From: Siphonodentalium dalli
Taxonomy: Eukaryota; Mollusca; Scaphopoda; Gadilida; Siphonodentaliidae
Reading direction: 5' to 3'
Length of the DNA: 64,000 nt
Assembly: GCA_032622095.1 (NCBI GenBank)
Contig: CP136065.1
Coordinates: forward strand, 209,908,151-209,972,150
The notes beneath the pieces are model-generated. The model was given only the letters and a program-made list of their open reading frames with translations. It was not told the DNA's origin and searched no databases. Positions within the stretch are counted from its first letter, which is position 1, and every line of letters begins with the position of its first letter. Position numbers and translations under genes: made by a program. This document shows positions 39,001 to 50,402 of this stretch, piece after piece.

Positions 39001-42000
39001 AGTCACCGGTTGATTTAAAGAGGACTGTTCTAAAACGATACGCCAATCCAAACTGAATCACCGGTTAACTTAAAGAGGACTGTTCTAAAACGATACCCCA
39101 ATCAAAACTGAATCACCAGTTAACTTAAAGTGAAATGTTCTAAAACGATACGCCTATCCAAACTGAATCACCGGTTAACTTAAAGAGGACTGTTCTAAAA
39201 CGATACGCCTATCCAAACTGAATCACCGGTTAACTTAAAGAGGACTTATAAAACGATACGCCTATCCAAACTGAATCACCGGTTAACTTAAAGAGGACTT
39301 ATAAAACGATACGCCAATCTAAACTGAATCACCGGTTAACTTAAAGAGGACTGTTCTAAAACGATACGCCAATCCAAACTGAATCACCGGTTAACTTATA
39401 GAGGACTGTTCTAAAATGATACGCCAATCAAAACTGAATCTACGGTTAACTTAAAGAGGACTGTTCTAAAACGATACGCCAATCCAAACTGAATCACCTG
39501 TTAACTTAAAGAGGACTGTTCTAAAACGATACGCCAATCCTAACTGAATCACCGGTTAACTTATAGAGGACTATTCTAAGACGATACGCCAATCCAAACT
39601 GAATCACCGGTTAACTTATAGAGGACTATTCTAAAACGATACGCCAATCCAAACTGAATTACCGGTTAACTTAAAGATGACTGTTCTAAAACGATACGCC
39701 AATCCAAACTGAATCACCGGTTAACTTAAAGAGGACTGTTCTAATACGATACGCCAATCCAAACTGAATCAACGGTTAACTTATAGAGGACTATTCTAAA
39801 ACGATACGCCAATCCAAACTGAATCACCGGTTAACTTATAGAGGACTATTCTAAAACGATACGCCAATCCAAACTGAATCACCGGTTAACTTAAAGAGGA
39901 CTGTTCTAAAACGATACGCCAATCCAAACTGAATCACCGGTTAACTTAAAGAGGACTGTTCTAAAACGATACGCCAATCCAAACTGAATCACCGGTTAAC
40001 TTAAAGAGGACTATTCTAAAACGATACGCCAATCCAAACTGAATCACCAGTTAACTTATAGAGGACTGTTCTAAAACGATACGCCAATCCAAACTGAATC
40101 GCTGGTTAACTTAAAGAGAGGACTGCTATAAAACGATACGACAATCTAAACTGAATCACTGGTTAATTTAAAGTGGACTATTCTAAGACGATACGCCAAT
40201 CCAAACTGAATCACCGGTTAACTTATAGAGGACTATTCTAAAACGACACGCCAATCCAAACTGAATCACCGGTTAACTTATAGAGGACTATTCTAAAACG
40301 ATACGCCAATCCAAACTAAATCACCGGTTAACTTAAAGTGGACTGTTCTAAAACGATACGCCAATCCAAACTAAATCACCGGTTAACTTAAAGTGGACTG
40401 TTCTAAAACGATACGCCAATCCAAACTGAATCACCTGGTTAACTTAAAGAGGACTGTTCTAAAACGATACGCCTATCCAAACTGAATCACCGGTTAACTT
40501 AAAGAGGACTTATAAAACGATACGCCTATCCAAACTGAATCACCGGTTAACTTAAAGAGGACTTATAAAACGATACGCCAATCTAAACTGAATCACCGGT
40601 TAACTTAAAGAGGACTGTTCTAAAACGATACGCCGATCCAAACTGAATCACCGGTTAACTTATAGAGGACTGTTCTAAAATGATACGCCAATCCAAACTG
40701 AATCTACGGTTAACTTAAAGAGGACTGTTCTAAAACGATACGCCAATCCAAACTGAATCACCTGTTAACTTAAAGAGGACTGTTCTAAAACGATACGCCA
40801 ATCCTAACTGAATCACCGGTTAACTTATAGAGGACTATTCTAAGACGATACGCCAATCCAAACTGAATCACCGGTTAACTTATAGAGGACTATTCTAAAA
40901 CGATACGCCAATCCAAACTGAATTACCGGTTAACTTAAAGATGACTGTTCTAAAACGATACGCCAATCCAAACTGAATCAACGGTTAACTTATAGAGGAC
41001 TGTTCTAATACGATACGCCAATCCAAACTGAATCACCGGTTAACTTATAGAGGACTATTCTAAAACGATACGCCAATCCAAACTGAATCACCGGTTAACT
41101 TAAAGAGGACTGTTCTAAAACGATACGCCAATCCAAACTGAATCACCGGTTAACTTAAAGAGGACTGTTCTAAAACGATACGCCAATCCAAACTGAATCA
41201 CCGGTTAACTTAAAGAGGACTATTCTAAAACGATACGCCAATCCAAACTGAATCACCAGTTAACTTATAGAGGACTGTTCTAAAACGATACGCCAATCCA
41301 AACTGAATCGCTGGTTAACTTAAAGAGAGGACTGCTATAAAACGATACGCCAATCTAAACTGAATCACTGGTTAATTTAAAGTGGACTATTCTAAGACGA
41401 TACGCCAATCCAAACTGAATCACTGGTTAACTTATAGAGGACTATTCTAAAACGACACGCCAATCCAAACTGAATCACCGGTTAACTTATAGAGGACTAT
41501 TCTAAAACGATACGCCAATCCAAACTGAATCACCAGTTAACTTATAGAGGACTGTTCTAAAACGATACGCCAATACAAACTGAATCGCTGGTTAACTTAA
41601 AGAGAGGACTGCTATAAAACGATACGCCAATCTAAACTGAATCACTGGTTAATTTAAAGTGGACTATTCTAAGACAATACGCCAATCCAAACTGAATCAC
41701 CGGTTAACTTATAGAGGACTATTCAAAAACGACACGCCAATCCAAACTGAATCACCGGTTAACTTATATAGGACTATTCTAAAACGATACACCAATCCAA
41801 ACTGAATCACCGGTTAATTTAAAGTGGACTGTTCTAAAACGATACGCCAATCCAAACTGAATCACCGGTTAACTTAAAGAGGACTGTTCTAAAACGATAC
41901 GCCTATCCAAACTGAATCACCAGTTAACTTAAAGAGGACTGATCTAAAACGATACGCCTATCCAAACTGAATCACCGGTTAACTTAAAGAGGACTTATCA

Positions 42001-45000
42001 AACGATACGCCAATCTAAACTGAATCACCGGTTAACTTATACAGGACTGTTCTAAAACGATACGCCAATCCAAACTGAATCAACGGTTAACTTATAGAGG
42101 ACTGTTCTAAAATGATACGCCAATCCAAACTGAATCTACGGTTAACTTAAAGAGGACTGTTCTAAAACGATACGCCAATCCAAACTGAATCACCGGTTAA
42201 CTTAAAGAGGACTGTTCTAAAACGATACGCCAATCCAAACGGGATCACCGGTTAACTTAAAGAGGACTTATAAAACGATACGCCAATCTAAACTGAATCA
42301 CCGGTTAACTTATAGAGGACTGTTCTAAAACGATACGCCAATCCAAACTGAATCACCGGTTAACTTAAAGAGGACTCTTCTAAAACGATACGCCAATCCA
42401 AACTGAATCACCAGTTAACTTAAAGAGGACTGTTCTAAAACGATACGCCAATCCAAACGGGATCACCGGTTAACTTAAAGAGGACTTATAAAACGATACG
42501 CCAATCCAAACTGAATCACTGGTTAACATAAAGAGGACTGTTCTAAAACGATACGCCAATCCAAACTGAATCACCGGTTAACTTAAAGAGGACTGTTCTA
42601 AAACGATACTCCAAACCAAACTGAGTCACCGGTTGATTTAAAGAGGACTGTTCTAAAACGATACGCCAATCCAAACTGAATCACCGGTTAACTTAAAGAG
42701 GACTGTTCTAAAACGATACCCCAATCAAAACTGAATCACCAGTTAACTTAAAGTGAAATGTTCTAAAACGATACGCCTATCCAAACTGAATCACCGGTTA
42801 ACTTAAAGAGGACTGTTCTAAAACGATACACCTATCCAAACTGAATCACCGGTTAACTTAAAGAGGACTTATAAAACGATACGCCAATCCAAACTGAATC
42901 ACCGGTTAACTTAAAGAGGACTTATAAAACGATACGCCAATCTAAACTGAATCACCGGTTAACTTAAAGAGGACTGTTCTAAAACGATACGCCAATCCAA
43001 ACTGAATCACCGGTTAACTTATAGAGGACTGTTCTAAAATGATACGCCAATCCAAACTGAATCTACGGTTAACTTAAAGAGGACTGTTCTAAAACGATAC
43101 GCCAATCCAAACTGAATCACCTGTTAACTTAAAGAGGACTGTTCTAAAACGATACGCCAATCCTAACTGAATCACCGGTTAACTTATAGAGGACTATTCT
43201 AAGACGATACGCCAATCCAAACTGAATCACCGGTTAACTTATAGAGGACTATTCTAAAACGATACGCTAATCCAAACTGAATTACCGGTTAACTTAAAGA
43301 TGACTGTTCTAAAACGATACGCCAATCCAAACTGAATCACCGGTTAACTTAAAGAGGACTGTTCTAATACGATACGCCAATCCAAACTGAATCAACGGTT
43401 AACTTATAGAGGACTATTCTGAAACGATACGCCAATCCAAACTGAATCACCGGTTAACTTATAGAGGACTATTCTAAAACGATACGCCAATCCAAACTGA
43501 ATCACCGGTTAACTTAAAGAGGACTGTTCTAAAACGATACGCCAATCCAAACTGAATCACCGGTTAACTTAAAGAGGACTGTTCTAAAACGATACGCCAA
43601 TCCAAACTGAATCACCGGTTAACTTAAAGAGGACTATTCTAAAACGATACGCCAATCCAAACTGAATCACCAGTTAACTTATAGAGGACTGTTCTAAAAC
43701 GATACGCCAATCCAAACTGAATCGCTGGTTAACTTAAAGAGAGGACTGCTATAAAACGATACGCCAATCTAAACTGAATCACTGGTTAATTTAAAGTGGA
43801 CTATTCTAAGACGATACGCCAATCCAAACTGAATCACCGGTTAACTTATAGAGGACTATTCTAAAACGACACGCCAATCCAAACTGAATCACCGGTTAAC
43901 TTATAGAGGACTATTCTAAAACGATACGCCAATCCAAACTAAATCACCGGTTAACTTAAAGTGGACTGTTCTAAAACGATACGCCAATCCAAACTGAATC
44001 ACCGGTTAACTTAAAGAGAGGACTGCTATAAAACGATACGCCAATCCAAACTGAATCACCGGTTAACTTAAAGAGGACTGTTCTAAAACGATACGCCAAT
44101 CCAAACTGAATCACCGGTTAACTTAAAGAGGACTGTTCTAAAACGATACGCCTATCCAAACTGAATCACCGGTTAACTTAAAGAGGACTGTTCTAAAACG
44201 ATACGCCTATCCAAACTGAATCACCAGTTAACTTAAAGAGGACTGATCTAAAACGATACGCCTATCCAAACTGAATCACCGGTTAACTTAAAGAGGACTT
44301 ATCAAACGATACGCCAATCTAAACTGAATCACCGGTTAACTTATACAGGACTGTTCTAAAACGATACGCCAATCCAAACTGAATCACCGGTTAACTTATA
44401 GAGGACTGTTCTAAAATGATACGCCAATCCAAACTGAATCTACGGTTAACTTAAAGAGGACTGTTCTAAAACGATACGCCAATCCAAACTGAATCACCGG
44501 TTAACTTAAAGAGGACTGTTCTAAAACGATACGCCAATCCAAACGGGATCACCGGTTAACTTAAAGAGGACTTATAAAACGATACGCCAATCTAAACTGA
44601 ATCACCGGTTAACTTATAGAGGACTGTTCTAAAACGATACGCCAATCCAAACTGAATCACTGGTTAACTTAAAGAGGACTCTTCTAAAACGATACGCCAA
44701 TCCAAACTGAATCACCAGTTAACTTAAAGAGGACTGTTCTAAAACGACACGCCAATCCAAACTAAATCACCAGTTAACTTAAAGAGGACTGTTCAAAAAC
44801 GATACACCAATCCAAACTGAATCACCGGTTAATTTAAAGAGAACTGTTATAAAACGATACGCCTATCCAAACTGAATCACCGGTTAACTTAAAGAGGACT
44901 GTTCTAAAACGATACGCCAATCCAAACGGGATCACCGGTTAACTTAAAGAGGACTTATAAAACGATACGCCAATCCAAACTGAATCACTGGTTAACATAA

Positions 45001-46700
45001 AGAGGACTGTTCTAAAACGATACGCCAATCCAAACTGAATCACCGGTTAACTTAAAGAGGACTGTTCTAAAACGATACTCCAAACCAAACTGAGTCACCG
45101 GTTGATTTAAAGAGGACTGTTCCAAAACGATACGCCAATCCAAACTGAATCACCGGTTAACTTAAAGAGGACTGTTCTAAAACGATACCCCAATCAAAAC
45201 TGAATCACCAGTTAACTTAAAGTGAAATGTTCTAAAACGATACGCCTATCCAAACTGAATCACCGGTTAACTTAAAGAGGACTGTTCTAAAACGATACGC
45301 CTATCCAAACTGAATCACCGGTTAACTTAAAGAGGACTGATCTAAAACGATACGCCTATCCAAACTGAATCACCGGTTAACTTAAAGAGGACTTATAAAA
45401 CGATACGCCAATCTAAACTGAATCACCGGTTAACTTAAAGAGGACTGTTCTAAAACGATACGCCAATCCAAACTGAATCACCGGTTAACTTATAGAGGAC
45501 TGTTCTAAAACGATACGCCAATCTAAACTGAATCATCGGTTAACTTATAGAGGACTGTTCTAAAATGATACGCCAATCCAAACTGAATCTACGGTTAACT
45601 TAAAGAGGACTGTTCTAAAACGATACGCCAATCCTAACTGAATCACCGGTTAACTTATAGAGGACTATTCTAAGACGATACGCCAATCCAAACTGAATCA
45701 CCGGTTAACTTATAGAGGACTATTCTAAAACGATACGCCAATCCAAACTGAATCACCGGTTAACTTAAAGATGACTGTTCTAAAACGATACGCCAATCCA
45801 AACTGAATCACCGGTTAACTTAAAGAGGACTGTTCTAAAACGATACGCCAATCCAAACTGAATCACCGGTTAACTTATAGAGGACTGTTCTAAAACGATA
45901 CGCCAATCCAAACTGAATCAACGGTTAACTTTTAGAGGACTATTCTAAAACGATACGCCAATCCAAACTGAATCACCGGTTAACTTATAGAGGACTATTC
46001 TAAAACGATACGCCAATCCAAACTGAATCACCGGTTAACTTAAAGAGGACTGTTCTAAAACGATACGCCAATCCAAACTGAATCACCGGTTAACTTAAAG
46101 AGGACTATTCTAAAACGATACGCCAATCCAAACTGAATCACCAGTTAACTTAAAGAGGACTGTTCTAAAACGATACGCCAATCCAAACTGAATCACTGGT
46201 TAACTTAAAGAGAGGACTGCTATAAAACGATACGCCAATCTAAACTGAATCACTGGTTAATTTAAAGTGGACTATTCTAAGACGATACGCCAATCCAAAC
46301 TGAATCACCGGTTAACTTATAGAGGACTATTCTAAAACGACACGCCAATCCAAACTGAATCACCGGTTAACTTATAGAGGACTATTCTAAAACGATACGC
46401 CAATCCAAACTAAATCACCGGTTAACTTAAAGTGGACTGTTCTAAAACGATACGCCAATCCAAACTGAATCACCGGTTAACTTAAAGCGGACTATTCTAA
46501 AACGATACGCCAATCCAAACTGAATCACCAGTTAACTTAAAGAGGACTGTTCTAAAACGATACGCCAATCCAAACTGAATCACTGGTTAACTTAAAGAGA
46601 GGACTGCTATAAAACGATACGCCAATCTAAACTGAATCACTGGTTAATTTAAAGTGGACTATTCTAAGACGATACGCCAATCCAAACTGAATCACCGGTT
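33007..46700 (+). repeat. right-hand satellite domain with 57-bp monomers
   Basis: Monomers with GAGAGGACTGCTAT start at 33007, 34545, 34822, 40116, 41325, 41602, 43739, 44016, 46210 and 46597 and are found nowhere left of 33 kb. Pairs 277 bp apart (five monomers) occur twice (34545/34822 and 41325/41602), and another at 43739/44016. The variant CCTAACTGAATC marks repeated blocks at 32650, 33968, 39539, 40803, 43162 and 45633. This domain lacks 109-bp spacers and mostly lacks the GAGTACTTTT junction, so it is a distinct lineage of blocks. Confidence 0.8.
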
Positions 46701-47197
46701 AACTTATAGAGGACTATTCTAAAACGACACGCCAATCCAAACTGAATCACCGGTTAACTTATAGAGGACTATTCTAAAACGATACGCCAATCCAAACTAA
46801 ATCACCGGTTAACTTAAAGTGGACTGTTCTAAAACGATACGCCAATCCAAACTGAATCACCGGTTAACTTATAGAGGACTTATAAAACGATACGCCAATC
46901 CAAACTGAATCACCGGTTAACTTATAGAGGACTTATAAAACGATATGCCAATCCAAACCGAATCACCGGTTAACTTATAGAGGCATGTTCTAAAACGATA
47001 CGCCAATCCAAACTGAATCACTGGTTAACTTAAAGGGGACTTATAAAACGATATGCCAATCCAAACTGAATAACCGGTTAACTTATAGAGGCATGTTCTA
47101 AAACGATACGCCAATCCAAACTGAATCACTGGTTAACTTAAAGAGGACTTATAAAACGATGCGCCAATCCAAACTGAATCACCGGTTAATTTAAAGA

Positions 47198-48218
47198 TGT
47201 CCTTTCCGATTTGGCACGATAAATCAGCGATCTTTACGTGTTCTACCCCAGACAACAATATGATCGAACCCATGAGCCCATTAACCCACCGGGGGCTGCG
47301 CTAGTACATCACTAAAGATCCTGTGCCAGTGCATTCTCTTATAAACGCGAGTCTCCCACAAAGGGAGCCTCGCATTTATAAGAGAACCCGCTAGCTTGCA
47401 AGGCCAAGGTAAGTATTGTTAGGCCAATGGGAGACTGACATATAAAAAAGAATGCGTTGGATCATGGTTGCCGACTTTCAACAGAGGAAGCCATATTTCT
47501 GATTGGTATAAGAACAAGATTTGTCTATATTTTACAATTCTTTCTGTTTATGGCGGTTTTTGGAGGAGGTGAATTTTAACAGCATACCCACCGCCAACGC
47601 CGCCCCTATCTTTAACCATGTTTTGAATTTTTGTCGGCGTAGCTAAAATTTCTACGATCGCCTATTATAGTGTCAATGCTTCTGTCGACTATAAGAGGTA
47701 GATAATAAAGAGCGCTATCAAACAGAACGATATATTCATGAAATACTTAAGCACGGATTTATATCTACATGCATGTGGTATAAGGTGTTAGAAGCACCAT
47801 TACATGTGGAATGACCGAAAATTTATTCGATTTGTTGAAACCATGGTGTTTCCAGTATTATTTGCCAGCTGTGTGAACGCACCCTTGAACTTTCCACCAG
47901 GCGCGAAACAAACGCTCGGATAAAATTCAACAGACCTGTCTTTATCACATAATTCCCCATAAACCTGGCCTAATATATTTTAGGAAGACACACGTGTATT
48001 ATCGGCACCAACAGTAACGTAATAGCTTTGCGCAATGGTGCCGATGTCAATGCCGGAACTTTATTATGTCAATTAGAATATAATTATGATATTTTATTTG
48101 TGTTGGATTATTTAGTGTTGACTGTGAGATAAACATGGGTGATAATGGTGGTTGAACTAATTTGTCAACATGAAAAGACGCATTTAAAATGAACTATATT
48201 TTTTCTTGAATGTGTCTT
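47198..48218. other. right satellite border, no gene seen
   Basis: The array stops abruptly in a monomer and unique sequence follows. It contains a hairpin element (47325-47390) and a decayed relative at about 47420-47461. The rest has no recognisable gene, RNA or repeat. Confidence 0.5.
47325..47390. repeat. palindromic hairpin element, diverged copy
   Basis: Left arm CAGTGCATTCTCTTATAA then CGCGAG, right arm CTCGC then ATTTATAAGAGAACCCG, around a short loop. It belongs to the family at 49500, 49787 and 50661, with more substitutions. A further degraded copy follows the motif ATTGTTAGGCCAATG at about 47415-47461. Confidence 0.7.
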
Positions 48219-49310
48219 TACTTGACTTGACTTGAAACATATTTTATTTGCATAATATACTAAAGGGATTGGGGCACAAGTTTTTACAACTCATGAAGCC
48301 CCTCTCCCGATACAACAATAACATACATGTAATCAAAATGACGGTATAAACGTATTTACATGATGATCAGTTTTGAGATATATAATTTGTATTGCCTTCC
48401 AGAGGTTGTGGAGATTTGTGTTTAAAACAATGTGGCTATACATTATGAATATTTGACACGATAAACGAGTGCTAATATAATCTATTGGTGTATGTTCGGA
48501 GGTTAGAACAAAATATTAGTAGACAGTCATGTACTCGGTTTTGGTTTTTTGTAGCGCTCTGGAAGACAGTACTGACAATTAATAAGAACGTGCATGTTTG
48601 TGGGGGAGGTTGGTCTATTTGTGAGATAACTGCCACCTAAAAAATTGATATTTCGGAAGCACCTTTAAGTGTATTCAAAAGTAATATACATATGTATATA
48701 TGTATACATACATACACATATACACACACATATGCACCCTTACATATACACATACATACATATAATGTATAATCTTTTAGGGGTCGAAACGCTTAGTCGC
48801 CGCAATATATTGCTGTGTGATGTAAAATAGTCTCCTATTTTTTTGGGACGAGATATGAGGTATTCCACACATGAGTTACTTATTATGAGATTTTCACGGG
48901 TTAGTTTCTCAGAAAACTCTGAGCGCTCTCTTTGGTACAATGGGCATATGAAGAAATGGTGATATACGTCTTCATACCGGTTTCCACACGAACATGCGGG
49001 GCTGTCAGCGATATAGTTGTTGAACATATCAGATCGGAGTTCACTACACAAATTACGTAGGCGACAGCCGACAGTGAAAAATGTTGTATTTTCTGAGTCC
49101 AACGTAGAAATGTCGAGGGGGGCTGGGCGTGGGATCTATATGTTGCAAGTTGGTTTTAAAGGTAGAAAATTGATCAGCGTTAGTGATTAATTTGGGAAGT
49201 TTATACCATTCCATGACCATATTTGGGAAAAATGATTGTTTGAAGTGTTCAGTATTGCAGTAATATGAATAACATTTACTGGGGCGTCTCCAAGTATAGT
49301 CTGCAACTTC
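48219..49310 (-). mobile_element. 5'-truncated LINE insertion, family A
   Basis: On the minus strand it contains a decayed ORF2 C-terminus (49310-48740), a 3' UTR, and a 3' end with tandem CAAGT repeats (48219-48235 read in reverse). The 3' UTR landmark TTGTGCCCCAATCCC has related sequence at 52540-52580 and 61300-61330. A simple AT/CA-rich microsatellite sits at about 48690-48770. The reverse transcriptase and endonuclease parts are absent, as in typical 5'-truncated LINE insertions. Confidence 0.8.
48740..49310 (-). pseudogene. LINE ORF2 C-terminal fragment, frameshifted
   Basis: The upstream frame encodes YTWRRPSKCYSYYCNTEHF, then FFPNMVMEWYKLPKLI, then FKTNL and YNIFHCRL, which is the usual LINE ORF2 tail pattern (aromatic-rich block, WN/WY-x-LP, FK..L). 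Near 49070 the frame shifts beside the repeated CTGTCGG/CTGTCGC, and the tail continues as RLRNLCSELRSDMFNN, then CSCGNRYEDVYHHFF and CPLYQRERSEF, the C-x-C...H...C zinc-knuckle-like end. It cannot make a functional product. The first codon of the open segment at 49102 is TTG, so it is not a real start. Confidence 0.85.
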
Positions 49311-49499
49311 ATGCGATCTCGGGGAACTTTACTTCCCCTTTGGTTGTGATAAGGAAATCAATATAAACTTTTATAACCCTAGCCGTTTTCGAGATTATGA
49401 TTATGCGATTATAATTATGTGATAAAATGGATCTCAATTTAGTGGCAAATTATATGTGACCCGCCATATCAAATCCAGTCGGGATTTGTTTACCCTGTG

Positions 49500-49566
49500 C
49501 CAATGCATTCTCTTATATATGCGAGTCGACCATAGGTCGCCTCGCATATATAAGAGAATGCATTGG
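49500..49566. repeat. palindromic hairpin element, copy a
   Basis: Near-perfect palindrome with arms of 26 bp: CCAATGCATTCTC followed by TTATATATGCGAG, and the complement ending GAGAATGCATTGG. The loop contains GTCGACC and GGTCGCC. Outside the right arm lies CTAACAATTTTT. Confidence 0.9.
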
Positions 49567-49786
49567 CCTAACAATTTTTTATCATTTTTTTTAAATAAAT
49601 GTTTCTTACAATTTTTAGGACATAAAATAAAAAACAGCCATTACCCTGCAGGGAGCCCCACACATATATAGAAGCATATAGAAGAGTGTCGCCTGCTCAT
49701 GTTTGTCTGGGGCTCTGTATGGGTGAAATTATAAAATTGTTAAAGAATATAAGAAAATATTATTAAAATTGTAAAAAATTGTTAGG

Positions 49787-49853
49787 CCAATGCATTCTCC
49801 TATATATGCGAGGCGACCTATGGTCGACTCGCATATATAAGAGAATGCCTTGG
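49787..49853. repeat. palindromic hairpin element, copy b
   Basis: Copy a in inverted orientation, with two small arm changes (CTCC for CTCT, GCCTTGG for GCATTGG). ATTGTTAGG precedes it and CACAGGG follows, as in copy c. Confidence 0.9.
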
Positions 49854-49903
49854 CACAGGGTAAACAAATCCCGACTTACGACTGGATTTGATATGGCGGT
49901 CAC

Positions 49904-50396
49904 ATATATGAAATTTATTAACCTCGTCCACTAAATTCGATTTGAGCCTCGCTAAAGCTTGGTTCTAATCGAATTTCGTGCACTCGGTTAATAAATTTCG
50001 TATAAAATTGCGACTCAGTAGAGATCCTCTATTTATTGTTGTAATACTGATGCTGCATCAGGCTTTCGAATATACTGATCGGTCTATATATAAAATTATT
50101 AATATAGCATGTGTTTATGAACATGTGTTGATAATAAGAACGGCGATAAAGCAAACAATTACTAACTTTAATTTCATTCTTGGTGATTATTATATAATGC
50201 CATGAATCTTTACCCTGGATAACGCCCGCCGAGATCATATTCCATTCCACCAGTAAAAACGTTATAACATTGAACAAACAAGGCAGGGAATATATTTCTG
50301 TGTTAATACTTGCTCCTCAATAAGCTACTTCTCATTGGGGGTGGTCCCAGCTTGAAATTGCATCTTTTCTGAGCCGATAGCGCAATAAACATTGCA
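49904..50396. other. downstream region of the Thr-rich gene, no gene seen
   Basis: Short open frames on both strands (plus near 49978-50205, minus near 50029-50277) have no recognisable motif and no good splice or promoter support. The poly(A) site of the neighbouring minus-strand gene probably falls in the last 30 bases of this interval. Confidence 0.45.
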
Positions 50397-50402
50397 TTTA
50401 TT
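50397..50402 (-). promoter_or_regulatory. AATAAA polyadenylation signal overlapping the stop
   Basis: Read on the minus strand, TAATAAATG follows the last codon, so AATAAA begins inside the first of two tandem TAA stops. A T/G-rich stretch (TGTTTATTG) lies about 10 bases downstream. If used, the 3' UTR would be extremely short; other signals further down cannot be excluded. Confidence 0.4.

Larger units (their letters stand above)
4511..47197 (+). repeat. 42.7-kb satellite array, ~55-bp monomer
   Basis: About 770-780 head-to-tail monomers. A typical unit (for example 4511-4565) is 55 bp and passes through the landmarks TTAACTTAAAGAGGACTG, CTAAAACGATACGCC, AATCCAAACTGAATC and ACCGG. Two frequent length variants are a 53-bp form in which GTTCTA is replaced by TATA-type sequence (GGACTTATAAAACG) and a 57-bp form with GAGAGGACTGCTAT. 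A hybrid junction with GAGTACTTTT interrupts units at many places between 5.6 and 37 kb. Diagnostic single-base variants recur in the same order, showing higher-order organisation. No open frame of 65 codons exists in the array. Orientation never flips. The array starts directly after the 109-bp border sequence and stops inside a monomer before TGTCCTTTCCG. Centromeric, pericentromeric or other heterochromatic roles are possible but not shown by sequence alone. Confidence 0.98.
49456..49903. mobile_element. 448-bp foldback element with a hairpin in each arm
   Basis: The outer termini are inverted: GTGACCCGCCATATC at the left and GATATGGCGGTCAC at the right. Further in, CCAGTCGGGATTTGTTTACC pairs with GTAAACAAATCCCGAC, and each arm then holds a complete 67-bp hairpin (49500-49566 and 49787-49853). 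The central 200 bp is AT-rich with no gene. Weaker complementarity continues outside (CCACTAAATT near 49937 against AATTTAGTGG near 49436), so the structure may be nested in an older foldback. Target duplications are obscured by flanking AT-repeats. Confidence 0.75.

Noticed and set aside
4511-47197. Regular short repeats resembling a CRISPR array
   Set aside because: There are no unique spacers; units are contiguous satellite monomers in a eukaryotic genome with introns and LINEs.
4511-47197. CENP-B box in CAAACGGGATC variants
   Set aside because: AAACGGGA matches only the right half of the NTTCGNNNNANNCGGGN consensus; the TTCG half is missing.
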